In this document: one piece after another, positions 24,760 to 35,330 of the stretch
How the letters are laid out: each line of letters opens with the position of its first letter
Numbering within the stretch: the stretch's first letter is position 1
Source of the DNA: Sanderia malayensis
Lineage: Eukaryota > Cnidaria > Scyphozoa > Semaeostomeae > Pelagiidae
Reading direction: 5' to 3'
Assembly (NCBI GenBank): GCA_013076295.1
Contig: RQOL01000699.1
Location: 6,200,104-6,264,103 of the forward strand
Length of the DNA: 64,000 bases
The notes under the pieces: generated by a model
What the model was told of the DNA's origin: nothing
Database searches by the model: none
What the model saw: only the letters and a program-made list of their open reading frames with translations
Program-made: the position numbers and the translations under genes

Positions 24760-25415
24760 TAGTTGTATTTGCAAGAACTGTTTACAAGACCCTGACAAGA
24801 AACTCCGTTTTGTTACCAACGTGATATCTTATGTTTCGACTTTTTGATAAGTTATTTGCAAATTTTAATTTTACGTTTTGTAAAGCCAGTCTTTCACATA
24901 CATACAAAAGTTGGTTTTGGGGTATAATGAATTAAATGGCGAAAAGGTATAATTGCCTATGTATATACCATCTTTGCCACCTAATTCGTCTTACACATAA
25001 ACAGGTAAACACTTTTCTTTGATGTTTCGGTGTTCAGCACTGCCTTTCTTTGCATTGGTGGCATTATGGGCGGGATTTCATTCATGGGAATCAAAACTTC
25101 TGTTTCGTTTTAGCATACATGCTCTTTTCAACTAAATGAAGTTTAGTTTTTTGAAGCATTGCTTCAAGTCGTCCACTGCCAACATTGTCTAAGTGATGTT
25201 CCTGTGCCTGACTTCATGTTCTCTCCGAATTTTCACTAGAGGCCTGTAATTGCAAACGCTAAAACATACTTTGATTTTCAGCAAATACCCAGGGGTGTTG
25301 ACATTTAAATCCTTCCTTCCAATAAAAGGTAACTTTGGTCACCCCAAAATACAAAAATTATTGGTAAATTTATGAACCAAATGTTTAGTGCATGAACATT
25401 GTAGATAAACTACAT

Positions 25416-26185
25416 TTAATAAACAGTGCACAAATGTTGTGTCCTGTTAGATGTAAGCATATAATCTTTGCAATAGGTAAAGCAAGTAATTGTCATTGCA
25501 CGTACATTTGCAGAAGCACAACAAGTCACATCCTCCAGAGCTATTTGCGGAACATTTTCATCATCAATCTGCAAGGAATGCCATCATTTTTGCAACCCGT
25601 TCTGGTGGTGTTTTCACAAATGCAGAAAAGGTTTGAAATATTCTGGCCCAATTAAGTCTAGTATGCTAGCTTCATGGTAAGTTAAATCTTCTCAATGTAC
25701 TAGCTTCATTGTCAGTTAAATCTTCTTTGGTGCAATCTTTATTTTTGTTGTTTGGAAGTGTATTGCATGAATCCCAAAAATCGTGGGTTGCCTTGCTTAC
25801 CTTCTGATAAGATAACACAGAATTATAAAGAGAATCGCTGAAAACTTTGTTAATAAAACCACAATAATACTTTGTCTCAAACTTAGGACCACCCACTATA
25901 TGGAAACTTTTTCAACCATTGCTACCCTTTGACTGGTATCTTTTAATCGAAGGAATACACTGGAAGCATTTTTCTAAGGAAATAGCACTTAGTAATATAT
26001 ACTACCTGATGTAAAGAGCAACAGTTCTTTGTATTCCCATCTTCACAGTAAAGCTCTCCTATAATGCCAGAGAAGCCATATATTGTATCATTCATATTTC
26101 GTACTGCGATTGCTTTGAAAGAATAAAAACCATTGTACGATAATTGGCTTATGTATTTGAGCTCCACAACTTCTGGACACTGACC
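25416..26185 (-). CDS. Host gene exons: Cys-containing protein, unknown family
   Basis: Three minus-strand pieces with good splice sites. 26006-26185: TTATAG acceptor, 60 codons in phase 0 (GQCPEVVELKYISQLSYNGF ... ELYCEDGNTKNCCSLHQ), GTAGTA donor. About 25801-25897: ...KFETKYYCGFINKVFSDS ... LSYQK, GTAAGC donor. 25416-25568: TTGCAG acceptor, 51 codons (ENVPQIALEDVTCCASANVR ... CFTYCKDYM ...) ending TAA. The middle acceptor cannot be fixed in phase. Paired cysteines suggest an extracellular or secreted protein, but this is inference and no family is recognised. Confidence 0.5.
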
Positions 26186-26479
26186 CTATAAGAAAAAGCG
26201 GTGTAAGACAATTAAATTTCAAATGTTTACGTTACTTACATTCGTGATTTTGGTACTGGAAGCATCAATTTTTTAACAAAATTTGTAAAGTTGGCAGTTT
26301 TTAAAAATTTGAAAATGCATAAAGTAGGTTTATTGGCTAAATTAATACTGGTGTAAATATTAGTTTCATGGGAAACAATAGGAAAAAATAACAGATTCTT
26401 GCATTGTCAAGCAGAAAATTTTGAAAACCATTTTCTCAGAATCCTGCTGAGGAATGAGAAGTTCCACAGTAGTTACAAT

Positions 26480-26575
26480 ATCACAAAAAGCCCTTGCATA
26501 GCTATAAGTTAGATACTGATGTAATTTATGTATTTGCCTCTTGAAGTTTTTGCATGGATTGTCTAACTGTTGCAT
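26480..26575 (-). CDS. Possible upstream exon of the 25.4-26.2 kb gene
   Basis: Minus strand, CAACAG acceptor then LDNPCKNFKRQIHKLHQYLT and ...ARAFCDI before a GTAACT donor at about 26479; phase 0 at both ends, matching the next exon at 26185. Short, so support is limited. Confidence 0.3.
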
Positions 26576-27665
26576 TGATCATATTTGTGACGGTCGAAAG
26601 GTTTCGATAGAACAACATCATTGGTTATTGAATGAAGCCTCAATTGTTCATTGTATTTAATGCCCTCCTAATACTGTATCACTCTAGCTGGATCAGCTTT
26701 GCGCACCACTTTTATCACAATCTCTTCTTTCTACATAGACTTTACTGGTGCGAAAGTGCCCATGTGGGTGCTGGGGGGGGGCTGTGGTCATGAAAGTCTA
26801 CTGTCAACCCCTGAAATGCTGATCCAGGTTGATAGCTGAAATTTACTACAATGTTTCCTTCAAACCATTCATTCTTTTCAAATAGACCCATTGCCAGTAC
26901 TCCCTACTTGTTGGGGATATGAATCTTGGCTGGTATTGTTCTAAACAATGAAAGATCGAGTAAGTCTGAGCCAATCAAAACTTGCATCATTGGAGCATGC
27001 GCAGAATGTAGTGCAAATGTGTCATATGATAAGCAGCGCACGTGCGCGGAAATTTCACTCCGCGTGATGAGTTCTTAGGCCAAGGTTTTGTTTTTGTTGC
27101 ATTGAAAGGATTTCGGATTTCTTTAGGGTTTAGTGTTCTATTGGACCAGTTGGATAGCTTTCTAATTGGTCAGTTAGATGGGGAGCGTTGGTCTAGATAG
27201 CGAGGAAACGGCTTGACAGCGCAAATTCGCTGTAGAAGGCCTGTGAGTAATACTCGTCTATTCTTTGACAGACAATCCCTTAGCTTAAATTCAGATTAAT
27301 ATAATTTAGCAACAATTAATTAAGGTTTAAAATTTAGTGAATTAAAAGATAATTACAGAAGTATATAGATAAGTCATAAGATGAAATAGAATTAGTGTTT
27401 TGCATTAGATCATATTAATGTATTTTATCATAGCATCTAATATTATATCATAGCATATATTATATCATAATAATATATTATATCATAGCATCTAATATTA
27501 TACTATAGCATATAGAGCGATCAAGATAAATTACTCAATAATTTAGATACCTGTTTCTTCGACAATTTAGTAAGAGTAAAGAATTGGAATAAAAATTTAA
27601 AAAGAAAAAAAGATAAAAGTTTAATAAAAAATAATTGAAGATAGCTTAGGATAGAGGAACTGGCC

Positions 27666-29009
27666 ATGTTGGGGTTTCGGGTGCAGGACAGATTTTACAG
27701 TAAAAGCTCAAGAAAAGGCAGACATTGTGAGTACTCAGAATGCAATCACATGGAGAGCCACTACCATTGTAAGTTTTGCCCAATGACCATGAGAGGTTTA
27801 GCGACAACCAGAATGGAGAAACATACAAGAAAGAAGCATGCTGAGGAATTTGAAGGTTATGGAACAGAAGAGGCTAGCTCTCCATGTTTTAGCACTCTGG
27901 ATACCCACTCTGTCTGCCCATCAATGACAACACTTGCTTGTTGTCAATCTGTATCAATAAGCAGTGCAACAATTACAACAACCACAGAAGGTGCTCCATC
28001 AATGACATCAGCATCGATCAGTTCTGATGGTGGTCCTGCCCTGAAATGCATTTTTTCTTCCCCATTTAGCCCTAAACAAAGTGCTATTGTTAAGAAAAGT
28101 AAGGTGTCAACTTCTTTGTCTTCAAAGCCAGGAAATGTTGTCTTCTCTTCACCAGGCATTTAACCTTTACATCATAAAAGTACCCTTTCTTACCATGCTG
28201 ATAATAGTGAAGCAGTGTCAAACAGCAGAGCTTATTTTAGTGTTAAAGGCAAGGCCCCTTCTGAGTGTATTATTCCTCACTGCCATAATACAACAAGGCT
28301 AAAATCATTACTTAGGAAAAAGCTCAGAGGTGAAGGTAGTAATATTATAGACTGGAACAGTACCATACTTCAGATAACCTACGTCAAATTAGTAGACATA
28401 GATGATCCTTCCAACTTCTCAATTTGTGTTCAACACTGGAAAGAATGGTACAATTATGATTATAGTTTGCGAAAGTCTTTAGGTGCTTTAGGTCAAAACA
28501 ATCAGGAAGGAAATAGATTTTTAGGTTTGATGAACTCAGCAGCACAAAGCTCCATCACAAAATGTGCCATGTTAAGTATGAGATGGCTGACTCTCCTTGA
28601 GGAAAACTGTAATCTATTGGCAAGAGTCCTGAACTACCTTGATTATTCCTCTCTTCAAAATTTGAGTAGATCCTGTTCATTTTTTGATAAAGTAGTGAAA
28701 CATCATCTGGCCGATGATCTTGTTTGTCAAAGACATCTATTGCACAATTATTTCATTGACAGGAACTTGAATGGGAAATCTCCTTGTGAAACATTGCAAA
28801 TCATCAATTCATATTGTTTGAAAACAACATATAGTATAGCACATCATCCTCCATTTGATGAAATGTCATTTGAAGAGTCACTTTCCAAAGAGCTCACTGC
28901 AGCAATGGCTGATGAAAGTGACTTAAGAAAATTGATCAGAAGTTTTGCAGAAAATCGTAAACCATCGCAGATGGAAGTTTTAGTTTATTTTACTAAAACT
29001 TCCATCTGA
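27666..29009 (+). pseudogene. XPG-type transposon protein, segment 1: zinc finger and F-box-like
   Basis: ATG at 27666; one frame to 29009 with a single TAA at 28161. Residues about 20-60 are a Cys/His finger (HCEYSECNHMESHYHCKFCP ... HTRKKHAEEF). A Ser/Thr-rich linker follows. After the stop comes a second Cys/His group (PSECIIPHCHNTTRLKSLLR ... CVQHWKEW) and an F-box-like helix set (LLARVLNYLDYSSLQNLSRS, then CSFFDKVVKHHL). The finger may bind transposon ends; an F-box would link to SCF ubiquitin ligases. Both roles are inference. It ends at a palindrome (28969-29007) that breaks the frame. Confidence 0.65.
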
Positions 29010-29042
29010 AGCACGAGTTTTATTTTACTAAAACTTCCATCT
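28969..29042. repeat. Palindrome plus 35-bp tandem copy in the ORF
   Basis: Perfect 16-base arms AGATGGAAGTTTTAGT and its inverse (28969-28984, 28992-29007) around a 7-base loop. The right arm with loop is then repeated at 29019-29042. The ORF stops at 29009, inside this structure, and the next coding segment is in another frame. Confidence 0.85.
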
Positions 29043-29076
29043 AAAATGTCTTTCGTCCTACTTCTCAAATCATCAT

Positions 29077-29733
29077 ATGTCAATAAAATCTGCTCAGCAA
29101 GGAGAAATGTTAGCTTCTGATTTCAGGATAGGGGCAGAGATCACAAAAACACCATTTGTGTTACTTTTATTTGATCTTGTTTTAACAGGCAATAAAATGT
29201 GTCGCCCAAACAGCATTAAAAACAAGCAGACATTATTTAGACTTCTTTCAATCAACTCCATACGCCATAAAATGAGAGATTATAAGATTGTAACTCCATT
29301 GCATAAGACTTTGGCAAATGAAGTCTCCCTCACTTGTAGTAAAGATTTGATGACAATTTTAAACCGGTCGGGTCTTGCATTTTCATATGTAAAGGATTTG
29401 AAGGACAGCCAAATTTCAAGAAAATTATGGAATACTGTTGGAGTTAAGAATGCTTTACAGAGGATCTCCTCCAACAAACATTGGATTGAGTCTGATAACC
29501 TTGAAACCATGCTAAAGTCTACTTCCATTCACAATGCTGAAAGGTTGACACATTTTCTAACAGCCCAGCTAGAGTATGTTGATGGTCTCTGGGCAGTTTT
29601 GGGCCTTTTTCCAAAACCACCTGTCCATTATATTGAGAGACCAGTTTTTCATCTTACTGATATTGAAAAAAGTAGACATTTCAAATTTCTACAGTGCTGT
29701 ATTGAGAAGGTTTTTGAACTTCGTGATTTTTGA
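29077..29733 (+). pseudogene. XPG-type transposon protein, segment 2
   Basis: 219 open codons in the +1 frame relative to segment 1. Content is protein-like throughout (DFRIGAEITKTPFVLLLFDL near the start, WNTVGVKNALQRISSNKHWI mid-way). I do not recognise a domain. The frame is lost at a run of T (about 29711-29732); a homopolymer error in the assembly is a real alternative to decay. Confidence 0.6.
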
Positions 29734-29758
29734 GCTGGGATGAGGAGCTTGCTCATTT

Positions 29759-30658
29759 GTGGAGGGGCTTGCTCAGTCAAGTATTGATGGCAACAGAAAT
29801 ATTCAGCCACTAAATGTAAATCTTTTAGAAATGCCATCAGAAAGAATCATTGATAGCAAAAAGGCTTTGCCAAAGACAGCCACAATCTATCTAAGAATGG
29901 AAGAGCTTTGTTCCTCTGAACTTAACGCCATCAAAGAGTTGCTTGACATACCATGTAATGATTATCAACTAAATGAGCTCAGATATATCCCTAGTGTTGC
30001 GGTTTCACCCTTTTTGTTTGCTTCAAAGTTTATCAACAAACAACTAATATCTGCAAATTCTGAATCTGGTACTTTGCCTCAAATTGACTTTGTGCCCTGC
30101 GGCTTTGTAGAACAACAAACAAGAAATGCTAACATTACACTTCCAGAATGTGAAAACATAATTGCGAAAATTATTCCCAGTGTTATTAACAAACTCAAAG
30201 ACCACCAAAATGGAATTTTTTCAGCAACAAAATTAGTTGAATTGGCAATACAATGTTGCAACCTGCACACATGTGAATACCAAGATATAGATATTGTCAT
30301 TCTTTCTGTTATACTTGCTGAACTCCAAAGAAAGCAAGGTTGCCTGATATTAGCACAAAACCTCCTCATTGAAGCGTACCATAAATTATTTGTCTGTCAA
30401 AATTTTGAGTCAGCAATATTCAAACAATTTACTTCTATATCAAAGAAACAACTATGCAATTCTTTGCTGATTAATGCTGCAAATTGTACCATTCAGTTGG
30501 GACAAAATAAGAAATGTATTGAAACTCTTTCAATGTTTGAACCAATAACATGTGGTCATAATCTTATTAACAAATACCATATGGCGTGTTACAAGAGTTT
30601 GCTTAGTTGTGCACGTGCTTCAATTGGCAATTTCGAATTAGCCACTTTAAAGGGCTGA
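29759..30658 (+). pseudogene. XPG-type transposon protein, segment 3: helical, TPR-like
   Basis: 300 open codons in a third frame. The second half is a run of amphipathic helices (VILSVILAELQRKQGCLILA, LLINAANCTIQLGQNKKCIE) reminiscent of TPR-type repeats; this is a visual impression only. A region of coding-like but interrupted sequence (ALRYLSDILPNGHTVLAVAN, about 30660-30830) continues beyond the stop. Confidence 0.55.
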
Positions 30659-30857
30659 CGTTGCTCTTAGATATTTGTCAGACATTTTGCCAAATGGTCA
30701 CACTGTTCTTGCAGTAGCAAATAATTTAACTGCAATTTTGCAGGCAGCAAACAAACAAACTGAAAGTGCTACACTTCAGATTGATATAGCTTTACACATC
30801 CTTAGTAAAACAACAGGTATAAACAGTTTATGATATGCATTCCTGAAATTCAATAAA

Positions 30858-31466
30858 GTGCTAATTGATTGTATATGCCATGAGAAAATTAATGAAGATG
30901 ATGTTACAAACATAGTTTCTAAGAATTGTGAGTTGCTACCAAAGGAACATCAAGTCCGGCAATGCCTCAGCAGTTACTCATTTTTATCAGAACTAAAATC
31001 CTTATTTTCTGTAGACAGTGATGAAGAAACCTGCGAACAAACTTTTCTCTGGAAATGGGCTTTTGTGACACTATTAGATCATCCTTCTAGCTGGATTGAT
31101 TACCCTCCATGTGCTAATGCTGTTGTTCTGGGGGCAGACTACCAGGTTTGGGCTCATTTGGATAAGCTTCTGAATTTACACCCTATGAGATATTCTTGGG
31201 TATCTACATTGTTCCTTGGATCCTTTCATAAGCTATCCAATTTGCATGAGAAACTGGCCAAACGATACAGCAAATTTCACCTGCAAAACCATGCAGTTGC
31301 TTTCCTGGATGGCCCCAGTTGCTTCAAAGGTTCAGCTTTTGTTGTCAATGAAAGACTTTGACACATCAAATCAATTTTTTACCATGATGTGATTGCTGGC
31401 CTCACTGAGTTGATCTTTGCCTATGTAAAGTGTCACTCTGAGGAAAATCAAGATTCTCAGGTGCCT
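30858..31466 (+). pseudogene. XPG-type transposon protein, segment 4
   Basis: Open from 30858 to 31361 (LIDCICHEKINEDDVTNIVS ... FLWKWAFVTLLDHPSSWIDY ... AVAFLDGPSCFKGSAF). After a TGA the coding-like text resumes in another frame (DVIAGLTELIFAYVKCHSEE) until the nested element begins at 31470. Function unknown. Confidence 0.55.
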
Positions 31467-31469
31467 AAA

Positions 31470-32404
31470 TTGTTGGGGAGATGAACATGGCCATCCTTTG
31501 TTTTAACGGTTTTGTGTTACCAATCAAAACATTCCCATATCTGCGCAATTGCGCATCTTTCAGTAATGACGTAATGCAAGTTTTGAATTTAGCCAATCAA
31601 AACTGCCAACCCCAAGATTAATCTCAGTTCACAAGTGATCACGGAAGTTCCATTTCATTTTCGTGATCGTGCTCAAATTTGTAGAAGATGAAGAAACACA
31701 GCAAACACCATTCCATGTTATCTGTTTCGTACAATCAAATAGCGATACTCTCTGCTCTGAAGAGTTGTTGATTCTCAAAATAAAATAGAATTTGATACTC
31801 CTCACTGAATTACTTTCATTGGGCTTTTTATACACTACATATAATGTACATAGATCTTGTTCTGCTCAGGAAATGATATGTTTGGAATTGTTTTGTTCAA
31901 AGATTGTTGTGTTTCATTTGGTTCAGCTGAATTCCAGTTTTGCTTTTTACCGGTGTAGTCTGGTTTGTGCACAGAATCTGTTTTAAGATAATGTGTAATA
32001 TATTTGTTCTGCACTAATAATTCCAGTTATATTTAAACTTCTGCTAGAGTGCTCTTTGTTGTTGTTCAGATTTGTTCGTAACTTAGGCCTGCGCCTGGTC
32101 ATGCGACCCTAGCTTGAGGGCTTAGCTAAAGTTTGCGGGCCAAGCATCTGTCCAGGCGTACTTTTGGCAAAGGTACTCACTGCTCCGGAGATATTCTTAA
32201 TATTCCAAGAACTGAAAAAATAATTTTCCAGTTGAAAATTTCAGCGCAAAGATGCCACCAAAAAGTTTGGCTCCATAGCTTAGCTTCAAGGATTTCCTCC
32301 ATTGCGGTGAAATCTGAGTGATTTTCAGAAAGCATTAGTGCGGTTGCGCAGATATGGGAATTTCTGAACAACCTGAAAACGGACGATGTTCATCTCCCTA
32401 ACAA
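31470..32404. mobile_element. 935-bp non-autonomous element nested in its larger relative
   Basis: Termini TTGTTGGGGAGATGAACAT and the inverse of TTGTTAGGGAGATGAACAT (19 bp, one mismatch), with TAAA on both sides (31466-31469, 32405-32408). ATTCCCATATCTGCGCAA is inverted near both ends. The first ten bases match the termini of the surrounding 9.1-kb element and the duplication is also 4 bp, so it is likely a MITE of the same family. It splits the host element's ORF between coding text VKCHSEENQDSQVPK and KVLRVQDIDISKVWNFC. No transposase is seen inside. Confidence 0.82.
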
Positions 32405-32873
32405 TAAAGTTCTGAGAGTTCAGGATATTGATATCTCAAAAGTGTGGAATTTTTGTAAACGTGAATCAAAATACCAACCAGAACTATCACTAGTTGCAAA
32501 TTATTTGTTTGAGGAGGGACTGTCAGCACTTGGGCTTTTGGAGGCACAGAAATTTAGTGACTTTGACCTAGACATGCTTTTCACAAAACTCATAGTCCCT
32601 CTGCAGTTCACAACAAGAGGCATAAACTATGGACCAGCCCTCTGCTATCACATTCGTGATATTGATAGCTTAAGATCCCATGAAGAGTGTTGCATAAGAA
32701 ACTTATTGGTTTCTAATAAGTCATCAAAACCTGGTCATTGCCGCCCTCAAGACCAAAGCCTAGAGGCTCAGTTTAATAACAGTGCTAAGAACTGCTTTAA
32801 ACTTGGTACAGTTGAAAATGTTTTAAACAAGGCTTCCATGATCCAGGAACGAGAATTGTGCCACAAAATTTAA
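32405..32873 (+). pseudogene. XPG-type transposon protein, segment 5
   Basis: Coding resumes right after the nested element (KVWNFCKRESKYQPELSLVA ... FTTRGINYGPALCYHIRDID ... PGHCRPQDQSLEAQFNNSAK). In XPG-type transposon proteins of animals, a similar segment precedes the nuclease part; I base this on resemblance to that family, not on a search. Ends at a TAA at 32871; weaker coding text continues to about 33010. Confidence 0.6.
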
Positions 32874-33109
32874 AAGATGAGTTAAGCGTCAACAAAACAT
32901 AAAGTAAAACCATCTACCCATCAATTTAAGGCAGACTCATTCATTCGTTTAAGAGCGTATTGGCGGAAAGGGCTCAATGAAATTTTTAAAGATCTCACTG
33001 AAGGAGTCGTAAACTAATCAAATTCAATTACTATAACATCTATGCATTCAAAAAACATCATAGTAAATCCTGAACTGTTAAATGTTAGAAAAATTGGGTC
33101 AATAAGTTT

Positions 33110-33616
33110 GTGTCTGTGAAGATAGCTCAGGTTGATGGTTGGCAACTGCAAACTCCAACCTTTGCTGAAGTTCTAACAGTTCCTAGGGCAATCACTGCAA
33201 GGCAACAAAAGGCTGCTCTGAATCATGCCAATCAACAGGTGGAGGTAATGTCTGGACTACTATTACAAGCTACTGGCATGCAAGTGTCATTGTCAGAAGA
33301 CTGCAAACCAATTCAGCTTTTGAAAAAAGATGGTAAAAGTTTGCACTTTGCCAAAAAATCTGATCTAGCATCATGGTTATACAGGAATTATGAAAGTGCT
33401 TTCCTGAATGAAACTTTATTCGACAAAGAAACTGATTCCTTGAACAATGTCACTTGCATGATCAGAGATTGCATGTTTGATTTCCGACATTTGAAAATCC
33501 CCACCTGTACTTGCGAACGAAGACATGAGCAGCCTTATTATAGACCAAACAGTTATTCCTATTGCACGAAAATTTGCCAACAGGAACAGGCACTTTACAT
33601 TCATTCAAACCTTTGA
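33110..33616 (+). pseudogene. XPG-type transposon protein, segment 6
   Basis: Open from 33110: QVDGWQLQTPTFAEVLTVPR ... LLLQATGMQVSLSEDCKPIQ ... CTCERRHEQ. From about 33525 the better coding frame is the next one (segment 7), so the real protein switches frame at roughly 33500-33530. Confidence 0.55.
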
Positions 33617-33977
33617 CCGCAGAGCAGACCAAACAAAGGGTTGTACTGAAGTCACGCGTGCTTCAGTCCCCATCTCTCCCCTTCAGTTTTCAGGCTTTCT
33701 AGTAGATCCGAATGAGCAAATAAAAGGATACAGTACAAGGTGGCTTGATCGTGATAATGGTCGTCAAAAGATTATCACCTCCTATGTCAGGTTTTGCCAA
33801 AATTTGTGTTCCCTTAAAGCCAAAACTCCCCCACCTAATTTCACTCACATCATTAAAGGTGGCCATTGTGGTATTTTGCAGCTTATACAGTGGATGTCAT
33901 TGGGAATGTATATCTTTCAAATAATGACTATGGTTGTTATCATCCAGAAGCAGACACAGTGGTCTTCTTTGCCTTAA
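33525..33977 (+). pseudogene. XPG-type transposon protein, segment 7: start of nuclease fold
   Basis: Begins SLIIDQTVIPIARKFANRNR, which looks like the first acidic strand of the PIN/XPG-type fold in related transposon proteins, then FGFLVDP-like and KIITSYVRFCQNLCS text. The true frame returns to that of segment 8 near 33880 (GGHCGI). Two opposite single-base shifts around this segment are suspicious for assembly indels. Confidence 0.5.
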
Positions 33978-35152
33978 AAAGATTCTGGGATCAGAATCCA
34001 AATGTTCATGATAGCTCCATAATCATCAATTGCCCCGAAGCAGACAATGTAACAATCTTATTGCTGGAGCATTACTTGATAAATGATATCATCAATGATT
34101 ATGCCATCAAATTGTTTTGTGCAATTCATAACAAGTTAGTTAATGTTAAAACTGGCAAGCCAACTAAGAAGACAAAGAAAGATGCAAATGTTGAAGAGTT
34201 TAGAGACATGAGTTCCAAGGTGAAGATGAACTTCTATATTGATGTGAAAAGGCTCTATGCTACTTTGTCTGCTTCTGAATGTTTTAACAATAGTAGATTT
34301 GCTATTGAAAGTCTTGGTGCTCTTAGCATCTATACTGGGAATGATAAGAACCCTGGTATAAGACATATAACTAAATGTTTAGCACTCACTGTATACAGCC
34401 AGGCTTGCAAAGATGGAATCTTAAGTCCGCTTGTTGATGCACAGGGGAAACTTTCTGACACTGAAAGCTGTAAGCATTCCTTTTTAATGTTGTATGCACG
34501 CATATACTTTCATATGTACCAAGTATACATTAGCCAGCTTGCTAACATTTCCTGGGATACCATAAATGCCAATGCAATTCCAAATTTAAAATTACTGAGA
34601 GACATTGGATATCAGTATGCAAAAGGTCAACTTGAAAAAGTGCTACCTGTTGATGGCGCTCTTTATGAGATCTTTGCATTATTTCAGGCTTCTGAATATG
34701 ATCAAATCTTTGAAAGCAATATCTCCTATTTGGACCCTTTAGACTTTGGATTTGAAGTTTGCAAAGGGGGCTTGAAGCCAAAGTTGAATAGAAATGCACC
34801 TCAAACATCTAAGCTGGGCTCTCAAATTGTAATGAGTGAGGTTGACACAATGTTACTATGTCAGGAACCTGCCACTGGTGACAGAGATTACCCAGACACA
34901 CCCAGTGCAAGTAATATAGTATTTCCTGAAGATTCCTTTTCTGATGCAGTTGACGCAGATGACATGCATTTGCAAGTTGACATGACAGGAGAGAGCATAC
35001 TTAACATAACTTTAGGGCAAATGGATATCAGTGACATTAACGAAATAGATGTGTCACCAGAGGGAAATATGCCACCCTCTACTGACAACCCACAGTTTTC
35101 CAACCTTCCCACATTTGAAGAGTGGGTGTCTTTACAAAATATAGTTGGGTGA
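33866..35152 (+). CDS. XPG-type transposon protein, C-terminal nuclease-like region
   Basis: The longest open piece, 428 codons. GCYHPEADTVVFFALKRF corresponds to the EADT motif of XPG/PIN-like nucleases in transposon proteins. The next strand, usually DTD-type, reads INCPEADNVTILLLEHY. IESLGALSIYTGNDKNPG matches the position of the family's GCD motif but lacks the usual residues. An acidic tail ends the protein (SDAVDADDMHLQVDMTGESI ... LPTFEEWVSLQNIVG). A nuclease may cut DNA at the TIRs, but catalytic residues look altered, so activity is doubtful. Confidence 0.6.
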   Translation: MWYFAAYTVDVIGNVYLSNNDYGCYHPEADTVVFFALKRFWDQNPNVHDSSIIINCPEADNVTILLLEHYLINDIINDYAIKLFCAIHNKLVNVKTGKPTKKTKKDANVEEFRDMSSKVKMNFYIDVKRLYATLSASECFNNSRFAIESLGALSIYTGNDKNPGIRHITKCLALTVYSQACKDGILSPLVDAQGKLSDTESCKHSFLMLYARIYFHMYQVYISQLANISWDTINANAIPNLKLLRDIGYQYAKGQLEKVLPVDGALYEIFALFQASEYDQIFESNISYLDPLDFGFEVCKGGLKPKLNRNAPQTSKLGSQIVMSEVDTMLLCQEPATGDRDYPDTPSASNIVFPEDSFSDAVDADDMHLQVDMTGESILNITLGQMDISDINEIDVSPEGNMPPSTDNPQFSNLPTFEEWVSLQNIVG

Positions 35153-35214
35153 AATCACATGGACTTGTCAAATGTAAATAAATGGTAAATACTGTTGTAC
35201 ATAAATGTTTCTTA

Positions 35215-35330
35215 AGAATCTGTTTTGTTGACTTGGTGGTTCTGTTTGGTTCAGTTTGTAAATTAAATGTTTGTTCACATTCTCTGTTTTGTTGACCTGG
35301 TGGTTTTGTTTGGTTCAGTTTGTAAATAGA
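35215..35330. repeat. 60-bp tandem duplication
   Basis: TCTGTTTTGTTGACYTGGTG and the following 26 bases occur at 35219-35264 and again at 35280-35325, between the XPG-type ORF and the right TIR. Confidence 0.85.

Noticed and set aside
27420..27515. Regulatory AT-rich repeats before the transposon ORF
   Set aside because: A short ATCATAGCATCTAATATTAT duplication is real but nothing shows a regulatory role.
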